DNA from: Parapedobacter defluvii
Lineage (GTDB): Bacteria > Bacteroidota > Bacteroidia > Sphingobacteriales > Sphingobacteriaceae
NCBI RefSeq assembly: GCF_014642075.1
Contig: NZ_BMIK01000022.1
Location: 1 to 64,000 of the forward strand
Reading direction: 5' to 3'
DNA: 64,000 nt
Shown piece after piece: positions 35,914 through 44,072 of the stretch. A program made the position numbers and the translations under genes. Numbering within the stretch: the first letter of the stretch is position 1; each line of letters starts with the position of its first letter. The notes beneath the pieces are model-generated. The model saw nothing but the letters and a program-made list of their open reading frames with translations. It was not told the origin of the DNA and did not search any database.

Positions 35914-36984
35914 ATGAACGAGGCAGCAACAACAGCAATCCGGGTGGAGCAAACGCAGCATTCGAGGCTCCCGCAAGTCGATTTCAACAACCTTACATTC
36001 GGTCAAATTTTATCGGACCATATGCTGGTGGCGGAATACGCACACGGCCACTGGGAGGATGTGAGCATCGTGCCATACGGAAACCTGTCGTTGAGTCCTG
36101 CCACGTCTGCCTTGCATTATGGACAGGCGATTTTCGAAGGATTGAAAGCTTACAAATTTGCCGATGGAACGATCAGCATGTTCCGGCCCGACAAAAACAA
36201 TGAGCGCTTCAACAAATCCGCCCGCCGGCTGGAAATGCCCGAGGTACCCGAAGAAATATTCATTGGCGGACTGAAAGCGTTGATCGATCTCGATCGCAAT
36301 TGGGTACCAGGTACGGATGGTGCTTCGCTCTATATCCGCCCTTTTATGTTTGGTACGGAAGCAGCATTGGGCGTACATCCTTCCAACTCGTATAAATTTA
36401 TCATCATCACCGGTCCGGTAGGTGCCTACTATAACAAACCCCTGCGGCTGAAAGTGGAAACACAGTTCACCCGTGCCGCCGAAGGAGGGGTTGGTTTTTC
36501 TAAGAATGCAGGCAACTATGCCCTCTCACTTCATCCTACGCGGCTTGCACAGGAAGAGGGATACGACCAATTGATGTGGACGGATGCCAAAGAACACAAG
36601 TACGTGGAAGAAGCCGGAACGGCCAATCTGGTATTTCGTGTAGGCGACACGATCATCACGCCATCAGCAGACACCATCCTCCATGGTATCACACGCCGTA
36701 CGATTATCGAAATTGCCCGGCATTGGGGATATCAGGCGGAAGAACGCAAAGTGTCAGTCAAAGAATTGATCGACGGAATCGAAAACGGTAGTGTCACCGA
36801 AGCATTTGCAGCCGGCACTGCTGCCACACTTACCCCGATTACAGAAATCGGATACGAAGGCAAACGATACACCTTATCAGATCCCGCTACGCGCGAGTTT
36901 TCCAACAAAGTGCTGCAATACCTCAACGACCTGCGTTATGGCCGTATTGAGGATGAGTTTGGATGGAATTTTATTATAGATTGA
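35914..36984 (+). CDS. ilvE: Branched-chain-amino-acid aminotransferase, 356 aa
   Basis: ATG 35914 (MNEAATTAIR) is chosen over an upstream in-frame start that lies in the terminator. The fold-type IV aminotransferase pattern is present: ALHYGQAIFEGLKAYKF, the PLP lysine region in GVGFSKNAGNYA, EEAGTANLVFRV and GTAATLTPITEIGYEG. It transfers amino groups between Leu/Ile/Val and 2-oxoglutarate in the cytoplasm. Length fits the long class II form. A weak TAGATTTT box ends about seven bases before the ATG, so transcription may begin close to or at the start codon. It converges on miaA with a two-base gap. Confidence 0.95.
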   Translation: MNEAATTAIRVEQTQHSRLPQVDFNNLTFGQILSDHMLVAEYAHGHWEDVSIVPYGNLSLSPATSALHYGQAIFEGLKAYKFADGTISMFRPDKNNERFNKSARRLEMPEVPEEIFIGGLKALIDLDRNWVPGTDGASLYIRPFMFGTEAALGVHPSNSYKFIIITGPVGAYYNKPLRLKVETQFTRAAEGGVGFSKNAGNYALSLHPTRLAQEEGYDQLMWTDAKEHKYVEEAGTANLVFRVGDTIITPSADTILHGITRRTIIEIARHWGYQAEERKVSVKELIDGIENGSVTEAFAAGTAATLTPITEIGYEGKRYTLSDPATREFSNKVLQYLNDLRYGRIEDEFGWNFIID

Positions 36985-36985
36985 T

Positions 36986-37894
36986 TTAATCGCCGGTAAT
37001 ATAGGCTTTCATTTCCGCTACATCAGTGGGTTCAAACCACTGGGTTAACGGATCTTTCCGGAACCAGGTAAGCTGTCTTTTCGCATACCTACGGGTATTT
37101 TGTTTAATGCGGTCTACGGCCTCTTCCAGCGCGCAATTACCATCCAAGTACTCAAACAGTTCGGCGTACCCCACCGTCTGCAGCGGCGGAAGGTTTCGGT
37201 ATGGCAATAAGGACGCTACTTCTTCCAATAAGCCTGCATCCATCATGGCGTCTACCCGCGCATTGATGCGCTGATAAAGGTTTTGGCGGTCCGTATTTAA
37301 ACCAAGTTTATGTATCTGGAAAGGACGATTACTCCGTTGCTGTTTTCGAAAATGGGAAAAGGGCTGCCCGGTACTCTCGTGGACTTCCAACGCCCGGATT
37401 ACCCGTTGGGGATTATAGATATCTACTTCTTGGTAATAAAGCGGATCTACTTCCTTCAGCCGTTGTTGAAGGTATGGAAGTCCTTTGTCCGCATACAGCC
37501 GATTCAGTTGGTCGCGTACACCCGGCAGTGGTTGGGGCAGGTCATCCAGTCCACGACATACAGCATCTACAAATAATCCCGATCCACCGACCAGCAGGAC
37601 GACATCGTGCCGTGCAAACAGTTCTTTTAACAGCTGTAACGCATCACGCTCAAAATCACCGGCGGAGTATAGATCCGTCAAACGGTGGGAATTGACAAAA
37701 TAATGGGGAACCGCCGCCAATTCTTCGGGAGTAGGTTTGGCGGTACCGATATTCATTTCCCGGTAAAACTGCCGGGAATCAGCGGATAAGATAACCGTCT
37801 GAAGGTGTTGTGCCAACTGGATAGCGACCGCAGTCTTACCGATAGCGGTGGGACCCACCACACACACCAACGTCTTTGCCGCCGCATGCTCCAT
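36986..37894 (-). CDS. miaA: tRNA dimethylallyltransferase, 302 aa
   Basis: ATG 37894 overlaps the upstream stop as TAATG. The P-loop GPTAIGKTAVA is at the N-terminus, followed by SADSRQFYREMNIGTAKP and VGGSGLFVDAV, and the zinc/tRNA-contact YAKRQLTWFRKD motif near the end. It adds a dimethylallyl group to A37 of tRNAs reading UNN codons. Full length for the family. It is translated with the preceding pRiA4b-type gene. Confidence 0.97.
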   Translation of the reverse strand: MEHAAAKTLVCVVGPTAIGKTAVAIQLAQHLQTVILSADSRQFYREMNIGTAKPTPEELAAVPHYFVNSHRLTDLYSAGDFERDALQLLKELFARHDVVLLVGGSGLFVDAVCRGLDDLPQPLPGVRDQLNRLYADKGLPYLQQRLKEVDPLYYQEVDIYNPQRVIRALEVHESTGQPFSHFRKQQRSNRPFQIHKLGLNTDRQNLYQRINARVDAMMDAGLLEEVASLLPYRNLPPLQTVGYAELFEYLDGNCALEEAVDRIKQNTRRYAKRQLTWFRKDPLTQWFEPTDVAEMKAYITGD

Positions 37895-38475
37895 TAATAT
37901 TCATCCTCATAGCTCCCGTTCTCCTCCTCTTTCCCTTCGGTCTGCTCCTCCTCGTCCAGCATGTCGAAATCCTCTTCTTCGTTGATGCCGTATTCCGTTT
38001 CCTGAAGGAAATCATACTCATCTCCTCCTTTCTTTGTAACCGCATCAGTAGGTAATACAGCCGCACCGGGAAGTTTGGGAGCTTGCCCCACACTCTTGAA
38101 TAAAGCGGGATATTCCTTCCCTGCTTCCTCTTTCAGAATTTTGATCAGTTGCACATGGAAATCAAATGGCTGACTGATGTTATATACATAGTAAAATTTC
38201 TGATGGGGATCGTCGATAAATTTGCTTAGCTTCGAGTCTTCCATCAATGCAACACCCCGTTCTTTTTTCCGCTCGTCAGGTAAATAAGCGATCTCATCGC
38301 CCTTTTTCCAATGGTCATTGCTCACGTAAAAAGATGACGGTATTTCCGGATTATAACCTGTTGTGGCATGCAATGCTTTATGCAGATCCAGAAAGGTCTG
38401 CTTTGGCAGTACATCAATCTCACGGATGATATCATCATAATCTTCGAATGAAACCCTAAAACGATAGATGGCCAT
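37894..38475 (-). CDS. Plasmid pRiA4b ORF-3-like family protein, 193 aa
   Basis: ATG 38475. The first 130 residues (MAIYRFRVSFEDYDDIIREIDV ... FLDLHKALHATTGYNPEIPSSFYVSN) fit the pRiA4b ORF-3 / TnpR-passenger fold, followed by an acidic C-terminal tail (DEEEQTEGKEEENGSYEDEY). In Bacteroidota it is a conserved chromosomal gene beside miaA and is not itself mobile. Its function is unknown. Overlap with miaA implies co-expression. Confidence 0.85.
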   Translation of the reverse strand: MAIYRFRVSFEDYDDIIREIDVLPKQTFLDLHKALHATTGYNPEIPSSFYVSNDHWKKGDEIAYLPDERKKERGVALMEDSKLSKFIDDPHQKFYYVYNISQPFDFHVQLIKILKEEAGKEYPALFKSVGQAPKLPGAAVLPTDAVTKKGGDEYDFLQETEYGINEEEDFDMLDEEEQTEGKEEENGSYEDEY

Positions 38476-38512
38476 AACGCTTCCCTGTGATTATTTTATT
38501 TTTTAATCTATT

Positions 38513-39925
38513 TTAATTACGAATATCTGAAATTAATCCCATTTCCTGTCCTTTTTCGAGCATAAACCGGTATGCTTCTTCACGGCTATTGGCGATATCT
38601 CCCTCTAGGATTGCTTCCCGGATGGCATTTTTAATGATTCCCACTTCCCTGCCGGGTTTCAGTTCAAACGCAGCCATGATATCCGCTCCGGTAACTGGAG
38701 GTTGCCAATTCCGGATTTTATCCCGTTCCTCCACATCACGGAGTTTCTGTTTCACCAATTCGAAGTTCTGCCGGTATTTTTTTCGTTTATACTCATTTTT
38801 GGTCGTTACGTCAGCATGGCAAAGTATCATGAGGCTATCGATATCATCGCCTGCCTCAAACAGCAGCCGCCTGACGGCCGAATCGGTAACAATATCCTGA
38901 GCCAATACAATAGGCCTCAAATGCAGCAGCACCAACTTTTGCACGAATTTCATTTTTTCGTTGAGCGGCAGTTTAAGCGCTGCGAACAGCCTCGGTACCA
39001 TCCTAGCCCCCTTATCTTCGTGGCCGTGAAATGTCCACCCATGCCGCCGGTCAAAGCGCTTGGTGGCGGGCTTGGCGATATCGTGCATAATCGCTGCCCA
39101 CCTAAGCCAGAGGTCATCGCTTACCGTTGCCACGTTATCCAGCACCTCCAATGTATGGTAAAAGTTATCCTTATGCCCTTTTCCATCAATGATTTCCACA
39201 CCGTAGAGGTTCGCCATCGCCGGAAAAATAATTGCTAGCAGACCGGTATCAAACAGGTATTTGAATCCAAGCGAGGGCTTCTCTGCTAAAACAATCTTGT
39301 TAAGCTCATCAATGATGCGCTCTTTGGAAATGATATTGATCCGTTCGCGGAGTTCTGCTATCGCCTTAACAGCCTGAATATCAATTTTAAAATTCAGTTG
39401 CGTTGCAAACCGGATCGCGCGCATCATCCGCAGCGGATCGTCCGAAAAGGTGTCAACGGGATTTAAAGGTGTCCGGATCATCCGGTGCTGAATATCTGAA
39501 ATTCCCCCGAATGGGTCGATCAATTGTCCGAAATCACGTTTATTGAGTGATAGCGCCATCGCGTTGATGGTAAAATCGCGCCGGTTCTGATCATCTTCCA
39601 AACTTCCGTTCTCAACAATGGGTTTACGTGAGTCCGAACGATACGACTCTTTGCGGGCTCCCACAAATTCCAGCTGCAGCGGTCCATGGTTGAGCATGGC
39701 TGTACCGAAATTCTTGTAAACCTTAACCTTAACACCTAGTCGGTTACCCACCCGGCTTGCAAAATCAATACCGCTTCCGACGACGACAATATCGACATCG
39801 TTTTTAAAGTCGCGTTTCATGATTTGATCCCGTACGTACCCGCCCACAACGTAACAAGCTATCTGGGATTCATCGGCAACGTCGCTCAATAGCGAGAAGA
39901 TGGGATGTTGTAAAAATTCCTTCAT
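38513..39925 (-). CDS. CCA-adding-type tRNA nucleotidyltransferase with HD domain, 470 aa
   Basis: ATG 39925. The class II nucleotidyltransferase head has GGYVRDQIM and the metal-binding Asp pair in NDVDIVVVG; next are RRDFTINAMALSL and the RNA-binding helices (DDPLRMMRAIRFATQL). A C-terminal HD domain (WAAIMHDIAKPATKRF, FHGHEDKGARM) follows. Length matches HD-containing CCA transferases. It matures tRNA 3' ends; class poly(A) polymerases look similar but the HD arrangement and length favour CCA addition. Downstream of pdxA with a 27-base gap. Confidence 0.9.
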   Translation of the reverse strand: MKEFLQHPIFSLLSDVADESQIACYVVGGYVRDQIMKRDFKNDVDIVVVGSGIDFASRVGNRLGVKVKVYKNFGTAMLNHGPLQLEFVGARKESYRSDSRKPIVENGSLEDDQNRRDFTINAMALSLNKRDFGQLIDPFGGISDIQHRMIRTPLNPVDTFSDDPLRMMRAIRFATQLNFKIDIQAVKAIAELRERINIISKERIIDELNKIVLAEKPSLGFKYLFDTGLLAIIFPAMANLYGVEIIDGKGHKDNFYHTLEVLDNVATVSDDLWLRWAAIMHDIAKPATKRFDRRHGWTFHGHEDKGARMVPRLFAALKLPLNEKMKFVQKLVLLHLRPIVLAQDIVTDSAVRRLLFEAGDDIDSLMILCHADVTTKNEYKRKKYRQNFELVKQKLRDVEERDKIRNWQPPVTGADIMAAFELKPGREVGIIKNAIREAILEGDIANSREEAYRFMLEKGQEMGLISDIRN

Positions 39926-39952
39926 GATAGTTTCCGATATTGTCCCTGCTGA

Positions 39953-41008
39953 TTAGTCCCGGTCACGCGACAAGCGCTTGGTGACCAACGGATTTGATGA
40001 CAATTCTGCCTGTTCTCTCCGTTGTCTGACAATATGGATCGCCGAAAAAATTGCTTCACGGAACGAGGCTTCCGAAGCCAGGTTCTTGCCGGCAATATCG
40101 TAACCTGTGCCGTGATCCGGCGACGTGCGTACAACCGGCAGCCCAGCTGTAAAATTAACGCCGCTGCGCGAAGCTATGTGCTTGAAAGGGATAAGTCCCT
40201 GATCGTGATACATAGCCAATACCGCGTCAAATTTGGTATATGTGTCCGAAGCAAAGAAACCATCCGCCGGATAAGGGCCGAAGCAAAAAATTCCTGCCGC
40301 TTTTGCCTGTTCAATTGCAGGGCCGATGATCTGCTCATCTTCCGAACCGATCAACCCGTGGTCGCCCGCATGAGGATTCAAACCCAATACCGCAATTTTC
40401 GGTTTTTGCACCCAAAAATCCCGCTTCAGGCTTGCATTCATCAGCGCAAGCTTGGAAACAATGGCTTCGACCGTAATATTCGGAGCAATGTCTTTCACCG
40501 GAATATGCCCCGTAACGACGCCGATGCGCAGGTCCTCACAAATCATAAACATGAGCACATCCTCGCTATTTGTCCGGGATTGCAGGTATTCAGTATGGCC
40601 GGGAAATTCAAATTCATTCCGCTGAATGTTGTGTTTGTTGATCGGAGCGGTCACCAGCGCATCAATCTTACCGTCCACCAAGTCATCCACAGCATGCTTC
40701 AACGATAAGAACGCATATTTCCCCCCGATTTCATTTTCCTCCCCCAGGCTAATCTTCACTTCCTCCTGCCAGCAATTAATCATATTAGGGCGTTTGCTAT
40801 GTGCCTGTTCGGGAGAATTGATTACATGAAAACTGAAATCATTGATGCCGAGTGCCTTGCGATGGAAAGAAGCGACTTTGGTATTTCCATAAACAATAGG
40901 TGTAAAATATTCCAGTATCCGATTGTCCATCAAGGTTTTAATAATAACCTCCAACCCGATACCGTTTACATCGCCTATCGAAATTCCGATCTTCAGTTTA
41001 TCGCTCAT
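39953..41008 (-). CDS. pdxA: 4-hydroxythreonine-4-phosphate dehydrogenase, 351 aa
   Basis: ATG 41008. PdxA signatures are present in order: ISIGDVNGIGLEV at the N-terminus, FPGHTEYL with the metal-binding His, GLNPHAGDHGLIG, and MYHDQGLIPFKH. The enzyme oxidises 4-phosphohydroxythreonine in vitamin B6 synthesis. Length normal (about 330-350). It precedes the tRNA nucleotidyltransferase gene on the same strand and likely shares its transcript. Confidence 0.97.
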   Translation of the reverse strand: MSDKLKIGISIGDVNGIGLEVIIKTLMDNRILEYFTPIVYGNTKVASFHRKALGINDFSFHVINSPEQAHSKRPNMINCWQEEVKISLGEENEIGGKYAFLSLKHAVDDLVDGKIDALVTAPINKHNIQRNEFEFPGHTEYLQSRTNSEDVLMFMICEDLRIGVVTGHIPVKDIAPNITVEAIVSKLALMNASLKRDFWVQKPKIAVLGLNPHAGDHGLIGSEDEQIIGPAIEQAKAAGIFCFGPYPADGFFASDTYTKFDAVLAMYHDQGLIPFKHIASRSGVNFTAGLPVVRTSPDHGTGYDIAGKNLASEASFREAIFSAIHIVRQRREQAELSSNPLVTKRLSRDRD

Positions 41009-41056
41009 ATCCGTTTCCTAGTTTGGCTACCAAAAGTATGAATTTAAAGGACGCTC

Positions 41057-41278
41057 TCAAAACAATTTACGAGCGAGCCAGATGATCAAGCTAAGTACTG
41101 CGCTCAGCAATAACATGCTGGTAAGCGGCATATAGAAGCTAAATCCCGGTTTTTCTATGCGGATATCGCCAGGAAGATTGCCGAATCCCCTTAACCGGTC
41201 ACCGAGAAAATAAATAATCAGTCCGATCACCAAAAGTGATCCGCCTCCAAACATCAATATTCTGGCAATGTCTTTCAT
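41057..41278 (-). CDS. DUF2905 small membrane protein, 73 aa
   Basis: ATG 41278 (MKDIARILMFGGG) is preferred to an upstream in-frame ATG at 41320. Two membrane helices (LLVIGLIIYFLG and SMLLLSAVLSLIIWLA) flank the conserved GNLPGDIRIEKPGFSFYMPL loop that defines the family. It is a conserved inner-membrane protein of unknown function. It is divergent from rsmA with an intergenic of about 87 bases. Confidence 0.93.
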   Translation of the reverse strand: MKDIARILMFGGGSLLVIGLIIYFLGDRLRGFGNLPGDIRIEKPGFSFYMPLTSMLLLSAVLSLIIWLARKLF

Positions 41279-41365
41279 CTCATCTGCAAAGCTACAAAAT
41301 ATGGATATTGGCGCCTTCAATTAAAAAGGCTATTTTTGCTCGGTCTTTCGCAAATCCAAGCATTA

Positions 41366-42145
41366 ATGAGCAGCGTCCGCGCAAAAAAACATCTGGGTCA
41401 GCATTTTTTGACGGATAAGAATACCGCAGCCAAGATTGTGGGCGCACTTCGCCCACAACTGGGGTACGACACCGTATTGGAGGTTGGCCCCGGCATGGGA
41501 ATCCTGTCGGACTTTCTACTCGCTCAGGACGCCTATCAAACGTGGCTTATCGACGTCGATGGCGAATCCATTGAATTCCTGAAACAGCACTATCCGCAAT
41601 TAGACAAGCAGCTTATCTACGGTGATTTTCTCCGGTTGGATTTTTCAGCCCATTTTCAGGGCAAACTAGCCGTTATCGGTAATTTCCCCTACAATATTTC
41701 TTCACAGATTCTATTCAAGGTGCTGGAAGAACGCCACCGCGTGGTCGAAGTTGTAGGCATGTTTCAGAAAGAAGTAGCCGAACGATGTGTTGCCCCGCCG
41801 GGCGGCAAGGAATATGGCATTCTTAGTGTATTGATCCAAGCTTATTACGGTGTGGAATATCTTTTTACCGTCAAGGCCGGCGCATTTAACCCTCCCCCGA
41901 AAGTGCTTTCGGGTGTCATCCGGCTTACACGTAATGCCACCGAAACATTGGATTGCGATGAGCTGCTATTCGGACGTGTCGTTAAAGCTGCTTTCAACCA
42001 ACGGCGCAAAACATTACGCAATGCACTGGCAGGCCTTATTCCGAAAGACCGGATGGGTAGTAACCCGCTGTACGATCTACGTGCCGAACGGCTTTCTGTA
42101 ACCGACTTTACCACATTGACGAACGAAATTTCCCAACGCTTATGA
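41366..42145 (+). CDS. rsmA: 16S rRNA (adenine1518/1519-N6) dimethyltransferase, 259 aa
   Basis: ATG 41366 gives the standard KKHLGQHFLTDKN opening. The SAM motif EVGPGMGILSDFLL, the catalytic NFPYNISSQILF (NxPY type) and the C-terminal FNQRRKTLRNAL are all intact. It dimethylates two adenines of helix 45 in 16S rRNA. The stop overlaps the next gene as ATGA. Confidence 0.97.
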   Translation: MSSVRAKKHLGQHFLTDKNTAAKIVGALRPQLGYDTVLEVGPGMGILSDFLLAQDAYQTWLIDVDGESIEFLKQHYPQLDKQLIYGDFLRLDFSAHFQGKLAVIGNFPYNISSQILFKVLEERHRVVEVVGMFQKEVAERCVAPPGGKEYGILSVLIQAYYGVEYLFTVKAGAFNPPPKVLSGVIRLTRNATETLDCDELLFGRVVKAAFNQRRKTLRNALAGLIPKDRMGSNPLYDLRAERLSVTDFTTLTNEISQRL

Positions 42146-43080
42146 CAACACTTCCTACGAAAGTACTGATCGTGGATGACATTCATCCCATATTTATGGA
42201 GAAGCTGCAAGGCAAACATATTGCATTTGACTATCGTCCCACAATTAATAAAGAAGAAACCCTGCAAATTATACCCCAGTATACCGGATTGGTTATCCGA
42301 TCCAAATTTAAAGTCGATGCTGCCTTCATCGACGCCGCTCCACAATTGACTTTTATTGCCCGCGGCGGAGCGGGCATGGACAACATTGACGAACGTCACG
42401 CATTGCAAAAGGGAATCACATTGCTCAATGCACCCGAGGGCAACCGTGATGCAGTAGGCGAACACATGGTGGGCATGCTATTGGGACTGATGAACAACCT
42501 CAACCGCGGCAATATGGAAGTAAAAAGCGGATTGTGGCGACGCGAGGAAAACCGCGGAGTGGAATTGGGCGGCCGAACAGTCGCCCTGATCGGCTATGGT
42601 AATAATGGGCAGGCCATGGCCCGCAAATTATCCGGATTCGACGTGACGGTAATTGCATATGATAAGTACAAAACCGGATTCAGCGATACCTATGCGACTG
42701 AGGTAAGCATGGAAGAAGTGGTCAAGCGGGCCGACGTGCTTAGCCTTCACATTCCCCTTACCCACGAGACACGCAACTTGGTAGACGATGAATACCTACA
42801 CCTCTTTCGCAAACCTATTTTCTTTCTCAATGGTGCACGGGGAGAAATCGTCAACATTCCCTCGATTCTGAAGGCACTTGACGAAGGCCGGATATTGGGG
42901 GCTGCATTTGACGTATTGCCCGTAGAAAAAATTCCTGACTTGACGCAACAGCCATGGTTTATTCCCTTGACACAACACGAAAAAGTGGCATTAAGCCCGC
43001 ACGTAGCCGGCTGGAGTGTGGAAAGCTACTTTAAAATTGCGGATGTGTTGGTGAATAAAGTAATTGCATTTTTAGATTAA
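42142..43080 (+). CDS. D-2-hydroxyacid dehydrogenase (phosphoglycerate-dehydrogenase-like), 312 aa
   Basis: ATG 42142 overlaps the rsmA stop. A Rossmann NAD-binding segment (VALIGYGNNGQAMARKLSGFDVTVIAYD) lies in the middle, with the substrate Arg/His features of the family (RGGAGMDNID, LSLHIPLTHETRNLV, NGARGEIVN, HVAGWSVES). It has no C-terminal ACT domain, so it is the short form. In this phylum the gene is often annotated as SerA-like. Oxidation of 3-phosphoglycerate is possible; the substrate cannot be fixed from sequence. Confidence 0.85.
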   Translation: MTTLPTKVLIVDDIHPIFMEKLQGKHIAFDYRPTINKEETLQIIPQYTGLVIRSKFKVDAAFIDAAPQLTFIARGGAGMDNIDERHALQKGITLLNAPEGNRDAVGEHMVGMLLGLMNNLNRGNMEVKSGLWRREENRGVELGGRTVALIGYGNNGQAMARKLSGFDVTVIAYDKYKTGFSDTYATEVSMEEVVKRADVLSLHIPLTHETRNLVDDEYLHLFRKPIFFLNGARGEIVNIPSILKALDEGRILGAAFDVLPVEKIPDLTQQPWFIPLTQHEKVALSPHVAGWSVESYFKIADVLVNKVIAFLD

Positions 43081-43089
43081 ATATCCCCG

Positions 43090-43965
43090 CTAGCTACCGC
43101 TCACTCCCCACATCACCAAGAACTGAATTGCCATCATTCCATCCAACAGCAGGAAATAATAGTATTCATTTTTTTTCACCAGCGGAAATAAAATTACAGC
43201 CAAGCAGAGCAGGGATACCGACGATAACCCCAAACGAACGGGTAGGGGGTACCTGCTTAACCAAATCCAACCGGTATGCAAAATCAATAACATTGCAGAT
43301 AGCGCCAACGCCTTACGCTCGCCGACCATAACCGGAATGGTTTTGAGTCCATAGTATTTGTCCTGATAAATATCGCGGATATCAAAAGGAATCGTGATAG
43401 CCACGATAAATAAAAACACCCATGCGAATAATTGGGCCACCTGCCCCGTATCAATAGCAAAACCATCGTGATAGGCTTCCGCTACGGGAAGTAGCACATT
43501 GCTCATCGCCCACATCAAACCGATGTAAAATAGCTTAAGCCCGGTAATCTGACGTAACCCTGTCCAGTGCCGTTTACCCCGGATTGGAAGTACGGGAAGG
43601 TTATAGGCAACACCCATTGCCCCCATGAAACCTAACAGCAGAAACGATGGCCGGTGTAGCCGCAATCCCAACACGACCAATACAACCACTGCAATCCCAG
43701 TCCAGATCCAAAGCGAACGCTCGTGTGTAAATACCCAACGCACACGACGGAAACGTGATTTATCCGGCTGCGGGGGTTTGGCCAATATCATGCTGAAATT
43801 GTACAGCGCCAGCGTCGAACATCCCAATATGGTCAATACTTCTCCATTGAAAGGCAGTGCAAGCAAAAGATAAATCATCCCGCCTTGTGCAACGGCACAC
43901 AGGGCAATGAACACATTACTAAATAATAACATGTCTAAAATCCGCTGTGCGTAATTTCGAAGCAT
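43090..43965 (-). CDS. UbiA-superfamily-like membrane protein, 291 aa
   Basis: ATG 43965 (MLRNYAQRILDMLLFSNVFIA) opens a protein of about eight membrane helices. The second Asp-rich motif of UbiA prenyltransferases is present (DIRDIYQDKYYGLKTIPVMVG), but the first (NDxxDxxxD) is replaced by NFSMILAKPPQPDKSRFRR. So it belongs to the fold, but the magnesium/diphosphate site is incomplete, and prenyltransferase activity is doubtful. It converges on the dehydrogenase gene and is divergent from acs. Function unknown. Confidence 0.75.
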   Translation of the reverse strand: MLRNYAQRILDMLLFSNVFIALCAVAQGGMIYLLLALPFNGEVLTILGCSTLALYNFSMILAKPPQPDKSRFRRVRWVFTHERSLWIWTGIAVVVLVVLGLRLHRPSFLLLGFMGAMGVAYNLPVLPIRGKRHWTGLRQITGLKLFYIGLMWAMSNVLLPVAEAYHDGFAIDTGQVAQLFAWVFLFIVAITIPFDIRDIYQDKYYGLKTIPVMVGERKALALSAMLLILHTGWIWLSRYPLPVRLGLSSVSLLCLAVILFPLVKKNEYYYFLLLDGMMAIQFLVMWGVSGS

Positions 43966-43999
43966 TTGGCAGAAAATTCTCTTTTTTACAAAAAGTGTG

Positions 44000-44007
44000 T
44001 AAATTAG
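44000..44007 (+). promoter_or_regulatory. acs: Candidate -7 element of the acs promoter
   Basis: TAAATTAG matches the element found upstream of the YegP-like gene. The -33 region is only T-rich (TTTTTT). The acs leader would be about 60 bases. Confidence 0.35.
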
Positions 44008-44072
44008 CCAGCAATAAAACCAAATTAGGCCAATGTGTCCAGCAAAATAACACATAAAAAGTTAAACTAAAC

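Noticed and set aside
40022-40708. Plus-strand open frame of 228 codons opposite pdxA
   Set aside because: pdxA on the minus strand has all its family motifs; the opposite frame is a shadow.
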